Part shown: positions 11,580-21,983 of the stretch, one piece after another
How positions within the stretch are numbered: position 1 is the stretch's first letter
Layout: each line of letters starts with the position of its first letter
Source: Prorocentrum cordatum
Taxonomy: Eukaryota > Sar > Dinophyceae > Prorocentrales > Prorocentraceae
Direction: 5' to 3'
DNA length: 64,000 bases
NCBI GenBank assembly: GCA_963575745.1
Contig: CAUYUJ010019113.1
Span: forward strand, 22,900-86,899
Program-made: the position numbers and the translations under genes
Notes under the pieces: model-generated
Told to the model about the DNA's origin: nothing
The model's database searches: none
The model's input: only the letters and a program-made list of their open reading frames with translations

Positions 11580-12796
11580 CGCGGAAGAATTGTTAGGACT
11601 CCTTGGGAGCCTCTGGTGGCGGCCGTGGCGCCTTTCGGCGACCAGTGGGGAGATCCTCGAGTCACCATACTGGAAGCCGTGGTTCTAGACCACGTGTTGC
11701 ATTACTGGGGAAGTTGTCTTGAAGACAATTTGGGACCGTGGTGAGGCCGCCCGTGGGCAATTTGGAGGCCGTCTTGGGCCCTCATGGGGCCCTCCTGAGC
11801 TGTCAGGAAGACCGTCTGGCTTGTCTTGGAACGGTTTTCGGTGTTTTCTCCGAGCGATATCGGACGCTTGGAAACCTGAATGAGCGAGTATCCGAACTTG
11901 TTTGTTATAAAGACCCATTGAACAATCAATGTGTTGGCCAGTTTCGAACGCCTCTTTCAAATGACATTCGGGCCGTGTTCGGGCGTCCCCAGCGGGGGTC
12001 TGGGCCGCTTGATGCCATCTTCGATCGTTTTGGGAGTCTCTTGGGCCTTGTGCCGGTTGTTTGCAATCATTTTGGGTCAATCATGGGGCCGCCTGTGGGC
12101 AATTTTGGGGCCGTCTTGGGCCCTCATGTGACCGTGTTGGGGTGACAGGAAGCGCGTTTGGTTGGTCTTGGAGCGCTTTCCGGTACATTTCCAGCGTTCT
12201 CGGACGCTTGGAGGCGTGAATGAGCGAGTATTCGAAGATCATACGAAAAACAATGAAGCATCAGTTTCCAAGTTTCGAGCGCCTCTTCCAGGTGAAATTC
12301 GGGCCGTCTTCGCGCGTCCAGTAGTGGTCTGGGCCGCTTGATGCCATCTTCGAGCGTGCTGGGAGTCTCTTGGGCCTGGTGCCAGTTGTTTTGCAATCAT
12401 TTTGGGCCAGTCACGGGGCCGCCTGTGGGCAGTTTGGCGGCCGTCTTGGGACCTCGTGTGAACATGTTGGGGTGTCCCGAGGTCCGCTTGCGCCGTCTCG
12501 GAGCGGACTTCGATGGTTCTCCAGCGTTCTCGGACGCTTGGAGGCCCAAGTAAGCAAGTATCCGAACATCAAACGAAAAGCAATGCAACACCAATACATT
12601 TTTAGGGTCGAACACCTGGTGGGGGTAACATTCGAGCAGTTTTCGGGCGTCTGGCAGGGGTCAAGGGCAACGTGAAGCCATCTTCGACCGCCTTGGGCGT
12701 CTCATGGGCCTTGCGACGACCATCTTGGGACTGCCGCTTGCCTGTGCGCACGCCTTGGCAGTGATTGCTAGACCGCCCCCCGGTGACAGGGTTCAT

Positions 12797-12838
<42 letters not shown>
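11580..12838 (+). repeat. Low-complexity TTGGGGCC domain with 330-340 bp tandem units, ending in (AT)n
   Basis: Three tandem units are marked by CGGACGCTTG at 11861, 12201 and 12531, each followed by a diverged GAATGAGCGAGTATCCGAAC. They share CGCTTGATGCCATCTTCGA and GGGAGTCTCTTGGGCC. An (AT)n run at 12803-12838 ends the domain. No coding domain was seen. Confidence 0.75.
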
Positions 12839-12841
<3 letters not shown>

Positions 12842-13159
12842 AGACTGCATTGGCGCTGCGCGCCATGCACCTTGGTCCTTTGAGTTATGCGCGCAAGCGG
12901 AATGCGTGCGTGCGTACATGCGCGCATGCATGTATACACGCGCGCGTGCATGCACGTTCCGTATACATGTCTAGGCTAGGTGTATACAGTATACTTACAT
13001 TGTTGTGTGTATACAGCGTACATGTGTACACATAAATCAATGTGTGTAAGGGTATGAGCGTGCATATGCAACTCGTACGGGGCATCCTCGGGCATCTTCG
13101 CTGCATGCCACGAGACCCTCAATGACTGGGTCACAATGTGAAATGTCATGGGAGCAAAA

Positions 13160-14490
13160 TCAATGAATGCTGGCGTTCGGAAACATCGTGGGGGTGTATT
13201 CGGGGCCCTCGTGGGCCGTCTTGGCGCCTTCATGGGCCGTCCTGGGGCCTTCTTGGGCAGTCTTGGGGAATTTGGGCCTGCTGGAGCCCTCTTTGGACCC
13301 ATCTTGGGCACTTCCGGGGACGTCCCATGGCCCTTTTGCCTCTTGGTTACATTATGGGCTGTCTTGGGGCTCTCGTGGACGATCGTGGGGCCCGGCTCGG
13401 CCGTCTTGAAGCTTTCTAGGGGGCCTTTTGGAGCGTCTTGAGGCGATCTCGGGGGCTTTGAAACCGTCTTGAAAGCTGATGAAATCCGAAAGGCGAATAT
13501 GCTAAAATTGTAAGTTTTACGAACGGAATGGGACGATTTGTGTGGTTTGAAGGCCTCTTGGAAAGCTTTTTGGGGTGCCTTGGGGGTCTTTATGTTGGCA
13601 TTCGGAAACATTGTGGGTGTGTTTTCGGGGCCCTCGTGGGCTGTTTGGCGCCTTCATGGGCCGTCCTGGGGCCTTCTTGGGCCGTCTTGGCGAGCTTGGG
13701 CCCGCTGGAGCCCCCTTTGGACCCATCTTGGGCACTTCCGGGGACGTCCCATGGCCCTTTTGGGTCTGTGCTGGGAGCCCTTAGGGGGCCTCTTGGTTCC
13801 ATTATGGGCTGTTTTGGGGCTCTCGTGGGCGATCGTGGGGCCCGGCTCGGTCGTCTTGAAGCTTTCTCGGGGGCCTTCTGGGGCGCCTTGAGGCGATCTC
13901 GGGGGCTTTGAAACCGTCTTGAAAGCTGATGAAATCCGAAAGGCGAATATGCTAAAATTGTAAGTTTTACGAACGGAATGGGACGATTTTTGTGTTTTGA
14001 AGGCCCCTTGGAAAGCTTTTTGGGGTGCCTTGGGGGTCTTTATGTTGGTATTCGGAAACATCGTTGGGGTGTTTTCGGGGCCCTCGTGGGCTGTTTGGCG
14101 CCTTCATGGGCCGTCCTGGGGCCTTCTTGGGCCGTCTTGGCGAGCTTGGGCCCGCTGGAGCCCCCTTTGGACCCATCTTGGGCACTTCCGGGGACGTCCC
14201 ATGGCCCTTTTGGGTCTGTGCTGGGAGCCCTTAGGGGGCCTCTTGGTTCCATTATGGGCTGTTTTGGGGCTCTCGTGGGCGATCGTGGGGCCCGGCTCGG
14301 TCGTCTTGAAGCTTTCTCGGGGGCCTTCTGGGGCGCCTTGAGGCGATCTCGGGGGCTTTGAAACCGTCTTGAAAGCTGATGAAATCCGAAAGGCGAATAT
14401 GCTAAAATTGTAAGTTTTACGAACGGAATGGGACGATTTTTGTGGTTTGAAGGCCTCTTGGAAAGCTTTTTGGGGTGCCTTGGGGGTCTT
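13160..14490 (+). repeat. 450-bp satellite, two full and two partial copies
   Basis: GCTAAAATTGTAAGTTTTAC occurs at 13501, 13951 and 14401, exactly 450 bp apart. The two full copies are nearly identical. A partial copy precedes them from about 13160. Since 450 is a multiple of three, each copy yields the same 127-aa frame, rich in Trp, Gly and Leu, which has no known domain and which I treat as repeat translation. Confidence 0.9.
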
Positions 14491-14667
14491 TTGGGCCGTC
14501 CTGACGCAATTGGAGTCCCTCTTGGAGCGCTCTTGTGCTGTCTGGGGCCTCCCTTGAGCCTTTCTGATAACCCCTCGGATCGCTCTGGGTCTGGTGGCAA
14601 GGCGTTTGTGGAGACCCAGAAAGCCGGGTAACCTTTTCCAAGGACGTCCAAGGGAGCCCGAGAACTT

Positions 14668-14765
14668 CAGATCCCGGGGGTCCAGTGCTTTTTTTTTGGG
14701 GGGGGGTGATGGTTTTGGCCCCCCCCCCCCCCCCGGGCTTGAAAAAATATAGGAAGAGGAATGTG
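14668..14765 (+). repeat. Shared terminal block (family S, copy 1) after a TTGGGGCC domain
   Basis: GATCCCGGGGGTCCAGTG, a G-run, a C-run, CCCGGGCTT, then AAAATATAGGAAGAGGAAT. The same order occurs at 32220-32352 after another TTGGGGCC domain, where it is followed by (AT)n. Here a TA-rich stretch follows. Confidence 0.65.
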
Positions 14766-16750
14766 TGCTATATATGAATAAAGCAACACATACGCATATA
14801 CATACTATCTATATCTATAAATATGTGTGTGCACATGAACACTTTCAGCATCTGTGTGTGAGCACATGGCTGCGAACGCATCAGAGTCGATTCCAATGGG
14901 CTGGGAGCGGACGGGATCGCATGGCGTAGAGGATCGTAGGTTCGGGACTGAGATAAAACCGCGCTCAGTACAACAGACATGACCGTTCCGAAATGCCCCA
15001 CATCAGCCCACGTCGAGTCGATCCACACGGGTTCAAAGAGTGGACAAGAGATCAACTACCCAGAACAACACCGAGTAAATCCATAACAACGTAGAGAAGG
15101 GGGGCGGGCTTCGAATGCCATAGACAAGAGACATTGGGGGATGAAGGCGGAAAGGCGCACACAAAGTATAATAACAGGGTGGCACATGACTAAGTTCGAT
15201 AATGTAGAATATGACTGCGTAATGTACCGAAGTGGTTCGACCGAATACACCTATGGCAATGAAAATACCAACATGGAGGTGTAACCGGAAGTTTGCCGCA
15301 ACGCCCATAAACGTTTAATAACATGTTGTATGGCAGAGCCCGTTACCATACAGCAACTAGGAATATGCCTTATCATCGTCATCATTGCTGACACCGCTCG
15401 GGATCCTCCCTGTTACGATTGCACTTGCGGCTGGTAGATGTACTGGTGCTTTGGATGAGTGAAGTATTGGACTAGTACCTCTTCGACTCATCGCCAACGT
15501 GAGCTATTACTTCAAGCTCGCTCGCGGTGTGGTACGGATCAGAATCGCACTCAAGGAAGCCATCTGGTGGGAAACCTTCGTCATGAGCGCACGACCAGCT
15601 CTGTCGCTCCCCCTTCCCCATCTCGCCCTCCTTCCTCCTGAGTGGAAGGTGGAGTTGCGCGACAACATCTCTCTGTCGGGGCAACATGGCATTCGAGCTG
15701 GGTCAGCACTAATGTAGCACGTGTCTGAGCGCAACAGGCGACAAATATGAATGGGGTTCGATGTGCCATGATGTGCAATTGAACTGGGCGAGTCCGCATG
15801 GAGACGCGCACTCGATCCAGCATTACACTTCGCCACAACGTTTGGCCAAGTCGCGCGAAACGACCATCATGCTTCTCCCGTATGGGCCACACGCAGTGCC
15901 CCGCACCGACGCGTTCATTTTACAACTGACATTAGACATCAAACACACCGTGGGAGGGGAAGGGTCGGGAGGGACGAAATATTACAGTGGGGGCGTTGAC
16001 CTAAGGAACGCTAAATAAGGACCGAGGCCCCTTGTTCCCATCAGTTAAAGTTCGAGTTCCCATCGCATACCGAAGGAAAACCTAAGGCAAGCTGCAGAAC
16101 AATCAAGGAACACGGAGCCCCTCCCCAACGAAAAGGGTTCCTTCTTCAGAGCCCCGACTGCATAGCATGGAATTGAGAGGCCGACGGGGGAAGCTTGCGA
16201 CGGACAGCGATCGAAGAGGCCCACTCCCGAGAACACGAGGACTAACACCGCACAGATAACATACAGCACCGGCACTGGGAAACGACGTGGGCAATGGGCT
16301 AAACTCGCCGATCTCACAGACGACAGCAGGCACATAATTACAGCGACACTCATGACTGCTGCCTCGCAGAGAGGCCGATCGCCTCTGGCAGCCAACATCA
16401 GCCCGCCAATGCACTGATCAAGCTCTCTGCTCCGCCGTCCAGCCAGGGCGATCGTCCCGATTGGACCTCCAGCGCCATCTTTATTCCTTTGCCTGCTGGG
16501 GAGAAGACGAGGGTACCATCAGTCATAGCCATCGGAGCCCCTCCCGCGAGCGCCGACATCTTCGAACGCTTGGCCGTGGTGTTCCACGCGCAGGTCTGTC
16601 TTGGCGGCCGCCCACGCCAGGCAAAAAACAGCAGGAACGGCACGTCTTAGGAGCATCAGGACACCACGGGAAGACCACGGGGAGGGGAGGGCGGGAGGGC
16701 GGAGCCCTCCGGGAGCATCTGCCACTCGGGAGGATCTGCAGCCCGGGAGG
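14766..16750. other. No feature recognised
   Basis: TA-rich stretch at about 14770-14830, then unique sequence. Short frames on both strands carry no domain. Confidence 0.45.
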
Positions 16751-16755
16751 ATCGG

Positions 16756-16921
16756 GGATGGACAGACCCCCCTTTAGTACAACGTGGTTTAGTGAAAACG
16801 ACCCGAGGCCCAAACCTGGCGGGCGCAGGCCTGGAAAATAACGGCCGCGGCGCCCTCTCGAGAACCGAAAACGGACAATTCACTGATCGACGTGTCACTG
16901 TTGGGGGTTCTGTCCGTCCCC
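16756..16921. mobile_element. TIR element family G, copy 1
   Basis: The left end GGATGGACAGACCCCCC and the right end GGGGGTTCTGTCCGTCC are inverted. The interior ACGGCCGCGGCGCCC and CGAACCGAAAACGG-type sequence is shared with the copy at 45902-46066. About 166 bp with no coding capacity. Confidence 0.65.
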
Positions 16922-17085
16922 GGGAGGATCTGCCACTCCGAGATCGGCCCGCCCTCCGGCCGTGAGGCCGTCCGCAGACGTCCTCGACGCGAGCGTGCGC
17001 CCGCGCTGCGGCGAGGGGGCCGCCCCTCGAGAAGGGGCCACCCCCTCCACCCGTGAAGCTGTTGCGAAGTTTCAGCCGAAGGGTC

Positions 17086-17252
17086 AAGGAGGAGGAGGAG
17101 GAGGAGGAGGAGGAGGAGGAGGAGGAGGAGCGGGAGGAGGAGGAGGAGGAGGAGGAGCGGGAGGAGGAGGGCGAAGCATGGAGGAGGAGGAGGAGGAGGA
17201 GGAGGAGGAGGAGGAGGAGGAGGAGGAGGAGGAGGAGGAGCGGGAGGGGAGG
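17086..17252. repeat. (GGA)n tract
   Basis: Long GGA run with rare C and AGCATGGA interruptions. Fully purine over most of its length. Confidence 0.9.
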
Positions 17253-17377
17253 GCGACGCATGGAGGGGGGGGGGGGGCAACGCCACCCGTAGCATCCAGG
17301 GACAGTGCACTGCTTCCGTGGGGGCCGACGCCGGGGCCAAGGTCGCCGCGGGGACCGCGGAGGCCACCGCCCTCGAC

Positions 17378-17575
17378 TTAAGCCGGGCCTGTCTCCCTAC
17401 AGGGGGATTTTCGACGAAAAATAAAAGATACCCCGAAAATAGTCAAAACATGGTCCGAAAATCGTCTGGGGACTATTTTGGGGGTAATTATCTTTAGACC
17501 TTCTTGGGGTATGGTTTGGGTATTCTTTTTATTTTTCGTCGTAAATCCCCCTGTAGGGGGACAAGCCCGACTTCA
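17378..17575. mobile_element. TIR element (MITE-like) family A, copy 1
   Basis: Ends TTAAGCCGGGCCTGTC and GGACAAGCCCGACTTCA are inverted. The pairing continues through CTACAGGGGGATTT and GACGAAAAATAAAA. CCCTCGAC stands directly outside both ends (17370-17377 and 17576-17583), fitting an 8-bp target duplication. 198 bp, non-coding. Other copies: 29163-29316, 55499-55653, 55834-55982 and fragments. Confidence 0.8.
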
Positions 17576-17655
17576 CCCTCGACCGCACGGGGCCACCGCC
17601 GGACCCACCGGAACACCGTGGCCACCCGCTCCCCTGGTGCCGCACGGGGCCAGCC

Positions 17656-18852
17656 GTGCAGCGCAGGAGGTTCCCCCCCCCGTACGTTGACCTCCCCGAG
17701 GCACCCCAGAAGCTCCCCAACCATCAAGTCGGGCCTGTCCCCCATACAAGGTTTACGAGGCTTTGCCTCTTCACTGACGGGTCCGTCAAGGACTTAGACA
17801 TGCAGTCTGCCACGTGGGCTGTTGTCCGAATGTCTGAGGACTCGAACGGGCTCTCTTACACTGGTCATGTGCACGGGTATCTTGCAGACACCTGCAGGAC
17901 ACCAATTACCGACAACAGACCCTCGTCAACGGACGCGGAGTATGTAGGTGTGATGTGGGCTATTATTGCCATTATTTACGAAGTGGCCACGTTTGGTACC
18001 ACGATAGCGACTATCAACACAGATTCATTGAATGTGGTTACGGCATTGCGAGGTGAACGAGCACTGGATACATCTTGCAGGCTCGCGGTCATGACAAGAG
18101 TGCTATGGGACTTAGCTGGGTCAATTGCCACTGTTTCGATTTCCCACATTAAGGGTCATGATGGCCACCCATGGAATACTTTTGCTGACAAATTGGCCCT
18201 GGGGACCTCTCGAGGTGATTTGGTTCCGCCTAGCTTTCCTTACGAACTGCTTGATGTCACATTGCACTCTCGTGAAAGGGAATGGGAATGGTTGAGTCAG
18301 TTGTCTGATTGTGAGCGAGCAGCTTATCCTCCGATTTCCTCCGAAAGGTTCTGTTCCTTCCCTTGTTGTGGCAAGGTCAATGTTGGCCATGTACCGGACC
18401 CCCTGGGACCCTCCAAAGTTACCAAGGCTCAGGTGAGTTGCTCGCTCACTGTGGTTCAATATAATGTTAAAAGTCTGACACGACGTGAGTATTACGGCGC
18501 AGCGGGGCGCAAAAGGCGAGCCCGTCGAGTCATGGTGCGATCCCAATTAGTGGATGAGGGTGTCCACATTGCGGGGATGCAAGAGACAAGGAACCCTATA
18601 GGCGATCGCTCTTGCAAAGGTTTTGCTATTTTCTCTTCGGGAGCTGGGCCAGGTGATGACTCTGGCTTAGGGGTGGAGCTTTGGCTCAGTCTGGACATCC
18701 CGTATGCTCAAAAATCGGGCAAGGATTTGTTTTTTTTTCGAAGCGCCACGTTCGGGTTTTGCATTCCACCCCACGAATGCTTGTTGCCTGCATTAGGGCA
18801 CCCGAGCTTTGTCTCACGGTTCTGGTTGGGCACGCTCCCCACAGTAAGCTAG
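17656..18852 (+). pseudogene. Pol part 1: RNase H domain and N-terminal half of APE-type endonuclease
   Basis: The 398-residue frame becomes recognisable at about residue 35. RNase H type 1 catalytic residues are D41 (FTDGS), E95 (DAEY), D123 (NTDS) and D178 (FADKLA), with H168 in KGHDG. This would remove RNA from the RNA:DNA hybrid during cDNA synthesis. After a Cys-rich linker (residues 219-240), the endonuclease begins near residue 263, with N270 in QYNVKSL and E310 in GMQETR, the expected metal-site residues of exonuclease-endonuclease-phosphatase enzymes. Beyond the T-run at 18730-18738 the frame is wrong and ends at an irrelevant stop. RNase H ahead of EN and RT in one frame is not the usual LINE order, in which RNase H follows RT. 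The start codon at 17656 lies in upstream repeat, so the true start is uncertain. Confidence 0.8.
17726..17749. mobile_element. Left-end fragment of a family A element
   Basis: AAGTCGGGCCTGTCCCCC matches the family A terminus but breaks off after ATACAA, exactly where recognisable retrotransposon coding sequence starts. Confidence 0.55.
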
Positions 18853-19110
18853 ACGTCGCAGTCAGAAATAGCGTTTGGGCTGATGTGGCTCAACAGACCG
18901 CAGACTGGTGCCCTGACTTGTTTCTTGTTGATGCCAGCGGGCGCGTTGGCTCACTGGTTTCCGAATTTGTTTCCGATCAAGGTTTCTCACAAAAAGAAGA
19001 TAGCAACGGGGCCAGTCTGCATAACATGTGTGCGATTTCGGGGACCCATCTGTTGAATGCGCAGATCGCAGCTACAGACGATCACACTTACACCTGCCCT
19101 GGGGGGGGGG
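18737..19110 (+). pseudogene. Pol part 2: endonuclease, middle section
   Basis: Read in the frame of the 18681-19202 open frame. It carries HAPHS and then VDASGRVGS, corresponding to the H-x-P and D-x-N motifs of APE-type endonucleases, and later HTYTCPGG. The catalytic Asn of D-x-N is Ser here, which could reduce cleavage or reflect a family variant. The frame is joined to part 1 through the nine-T run (18730-18738) and to part 3 through the eleven-G run (19101-19111). This domain would nick target DNA to prime reverse transcription. Confidence 0.75.
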
Positions 19111-20656
19111 GCACCATCGCATTGACTACATTGGGTGCTCTCAATTTCTACGAGACTATGCTAAGAGCACCGAGGTGCTACATGATTTTGACACTGGGCT
19201 GAAAGGGAAGGACCATTGCCCCCTCAAGGCCAAGTTTGAGTGGCAGCAAGCTGTCAAGTATCCCCTTCTTCAGGCCAAACCCATTGATATGAGGCGGCTT
19301 AAAAATCCTGATGATGTTGCCCATTTCAAGACCCTACTGAATGCCATCCCCCAGCGAGAATGGGAGCTCAATGTTTCCAGTCATGCTCTGGAGGTGCTTC
19401 AGAATATCAACGACGCTGCCAATGCTGCCTTTGCGAAGAAGGCTCTACGAGCCAAGAGGCAGCATGTTGACAATGATTCTCTCGCTCTCATACGATTCCG
19501 CCGCGGGGTGCACAAAGCGCTTCGCGCTTGGCAGGGGCATGGCTCAGAGACTTGTGAGCGCAGGTTTTCTTCTTTTGCTTTCAGGGTGGTTGCTGGGGAC
19601 TTGAAACTGCTCCTTGGGACATGTGACTCAAGCTGGTGGGTCTCTCAGCTGCGAAATCTTGAGCAAGCCTCGATCCAGCGCCTTCGTGCCGGGATGGGGT
19701 TTGAGCCATATTCGCAGGCTCTTCTGGTCTTTCTCACATCCACTGAAACGGTTTTGCATCACCTTTTAGAAGCAGATCGCACACGTTTTTTGGACAAGAG
19801 TGGAGATAACATCAATGCCGCCATTGACGGCGCTCAGCCTCTCTCTGAGTGGACAGCAGTCAAGAAGCTGCTTTTGTGCGGGGGGAGGCCTTCGAGGCCA
19901 AAACAGGGGCCCCCACCGCCCCCAATGATCAGGGCACCGCAAGGTCAGGTCTTGCGGGAGGAAGGCGACATCGCCGATCACATCCAGCAGCACTTCTCGG
20001 GCGTTGAGATGGGCAAGGCAGCGCAACCACAGGCTCTGGTTGACGACTATAATCAAATGTTGTCCCTTCTCGACCCAAACTTCCCTCGTGATATTACAAG
20101 TGTTCCTACCATCTATGATGTTGAGGCGGGCCTCGCGAGGCTGAAAACTGGTCGGGTCCCAGGGACCGATGGTTTCCGATCTGAATATGGCAAGGCAGCC
20201 TCGAAGGAAGTGGCGAGACTCGTGACCCCCCTGCTGGTCAAGACAGCCATCGCGGCTCGGGAACCGATTGCATTTGAATCCGCTCGATTGGGCACATTTC
20301 CCAAAGGTTCGGAGGATTTTACTTTGGCCGCTTCACGTCGGAGCATTTTGGTTTCACCGGTTATCACCAACATGTATCATAAATATCTGAGGGGTCTTGC
20401 CATGGACTACTTTTACGCCTCAGTGCTTTCGGTGCAAATGGGAGGAATACCCGGGCGGGGGTGCGACATTGCTGTCCTCACCTCGCGTTTGCTTTTTCAG
20501 CTTGCGGAAATCCATGGGCTTCCGGCCGGGGCCTTACTTCTGGACCTGAAAAACGCGTTTTACACCACCTTGAGGCAGCTTGTCTCGGCACTCCCGCAAG
20601 ACAGTGAGGATGTCGAGTATGTGCTTGCCCATATGGATTTGCCCCCCTACTTTTAG
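19101..20656 (+). pseudogene. Pol part 3: endonuclease C-terminus and first half of reverse transcriptase
   Basis: In the frame of the 542-residue ORF (19028-20656). RIDYI (D33) and KDHCPL (D62-H63) are the last endonuclease motifs. A linker of about 280 residues follows. RT begins near residue 360: K373-x-GRVPGTDGF (motif 1), RRSILVSPVITNMYHK (437-452, motif 2), GGIPGRGCD (472-480) and LLLDLKNAF (503-511), whose D506 is the first catalytic Asp of motif A. The frame ends just after a C6 run (20642-20647). The reaction is RNA-templated DNA synthesis from a nicked target. RT length up to motif A is in the normal range for non-LTR RTs. Confidence 0.85.
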
Positions 20657-21351
20657 AGAGGCTCAAGTCCCAACTGGCTACTAAGCCGACGTTTGAGGAT
20701 CGGATTCCATCCGAACATGCTTCGGCATCTAACTGTACCCAGCCTCGCAGAGGCACCAGGCCAGGCACTGTTTTCCCTACGGATATGTTCAATGTTGTTT
20801 TCCAGGGGGTTCACGCCGACATCAATCGGGAGCTCCATGATGTTTATGATTTCCTGGCCCTGTTTGGTATACCCACCACTGATTTATTTCTGGCAAGAGA
20901 AGCACAACTCGACACCAGAGATTGGGGGACTTCATTCGTGGATGATCTCACCCAGCCCTTTGTCACTTCTGATGCGGGACAGCTTCTAACGACTGCGCAG
21001 CGGGTGCTCGATGCTGTGCGTCGGGCCTGCTGCATCCGTGGTTTAATCCCTAACGCTGCCAAAACGGTTTTCATGTCAGCTTTTCGGGGAAAGGGTTCAA
21101 TGGCAGCGAGACTGGATAAGAACGGAGATCCCCATCTCCATGTCAGGTCTGACGCATGGGACTTTCAAGCCAAGATTGTCATTGATCACCGTGTGCTTGG
21201 GTCTTTCCTCTCCCCCACCAATAGTATGGCTACGGAAGTGGTTGCAAGATGCCACAGGGCCAAGTCGGCTTTAGCCCCCATCAAGAAGGTCATCGGACCT
21301 AGGGCCATGCTCAGCATCCGTAAAAAAAGGTGCTGTATGCGGAATGTTTAG
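20648..21351 (+). pseudogene. Pol part 4: second half of reverse transcriptase palm
   Basis: Open from about 20648 in a new frame, with no start codon needed. It contains the motif B region RRGTRPGTVFPTDMFNVVFQ, then FVDDL (20935-20949), the equivalent of YxDD with both catalytic aspartates, and LIPNAAKT (motif D). LGSFLSPTN follows as in the motif E and thumb region. An A7 run at 21322-21328 shifts the frame, so the stop at 21349 is probably not the natural end. With part 3 all core RT motifs are present. Confidence 0.85.
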
Positions 21352-21983
21352 CTAGCTCCGTACTGCTTTACAATGCCGCAACTTGGCTTGAACTATCACA
21401 GAACCTGTGGAGAAAAAGTACGCACCACACATGAACAGGTTTACCGTGCTGCTCTGCATCTTCCGTGCGCCAACAACGCAGAAGAAAAAGTCACTTACTT
21501 TGAGGTGTTGGGCCAAGTTTCGCGTCTTCCTCTTGCCGCTGTGCTTTCGGTGGCGCGCCTTAGGTTATTAGCTCGGCTCATGGCTGGTTGTCCGGACATT
21601 CTGCGCGTTTGTCTGCAATATCTTTGTGAGCCGATTAGAGGCTGGATGGCTCTTATTGAGGCTGACCTAGTCTGGTTCACTTCTTTCCTCGACCCCAGCA
21701 AACGGCCGCAGGACAATACTGTGCCCAGCTGGATCAGGATTATTAAAGACAGCCCTAAGGCTTTTCGTTCCACCTTGAAGACTGTTGCCTCCAAAGCTGT
21801 ACGATTCTGGAATGACCAGTTCCACCTTGAGGCGTGGAACAGGAGGTGCAGGCAGCACCTTCGGGGGTCCCCGCTCGAAAAGCAGGTTGGGCCTGCGCCC
21901 GCAGTAAAGTGCCCCCATTGTCCTGCAGTTTTTGCTTCTGAACGTGATTACCACGTCCATTTGGGCAAGTTTCATGCCCCCCC
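21325..21983 (+). pseudogene. Pol part 5: RT thumb/connection and C2H2 zinc finger
   Basis: After the A7 run one frame gives VLYAECLASSVLLYNAATW, a typical thumb segment of non-LTR RTs. After an A5 run (21413-21417) the frame at 21373-22131 continues with a helical connection region (RTTHEQVYRAALHLP onward) rich in Leu, Arg and Trp. A classical C2H2 finger follows: CPHC at residues 180-183 with H196 and H201, spacing C-x2-C-x12-H-x4-H. Such fingers in LINE proteins usually bind nucleic acid. The C7 run at 21977 ends this frame. Confidence 0.75.

Noticed and set aside
13528-14361. Two nearly identical 127-residue frames
   Set aside because: They arise from the 450-bp satellite and have no known domain. 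Identity follows from recent duplication of DNA.
20656-20785. Gap between the RT open frames as a possible intron
   Set aside because: The alternative frame is open throughout and carries RT motif B, so a frame change at the C6 run explains it better than splicing.
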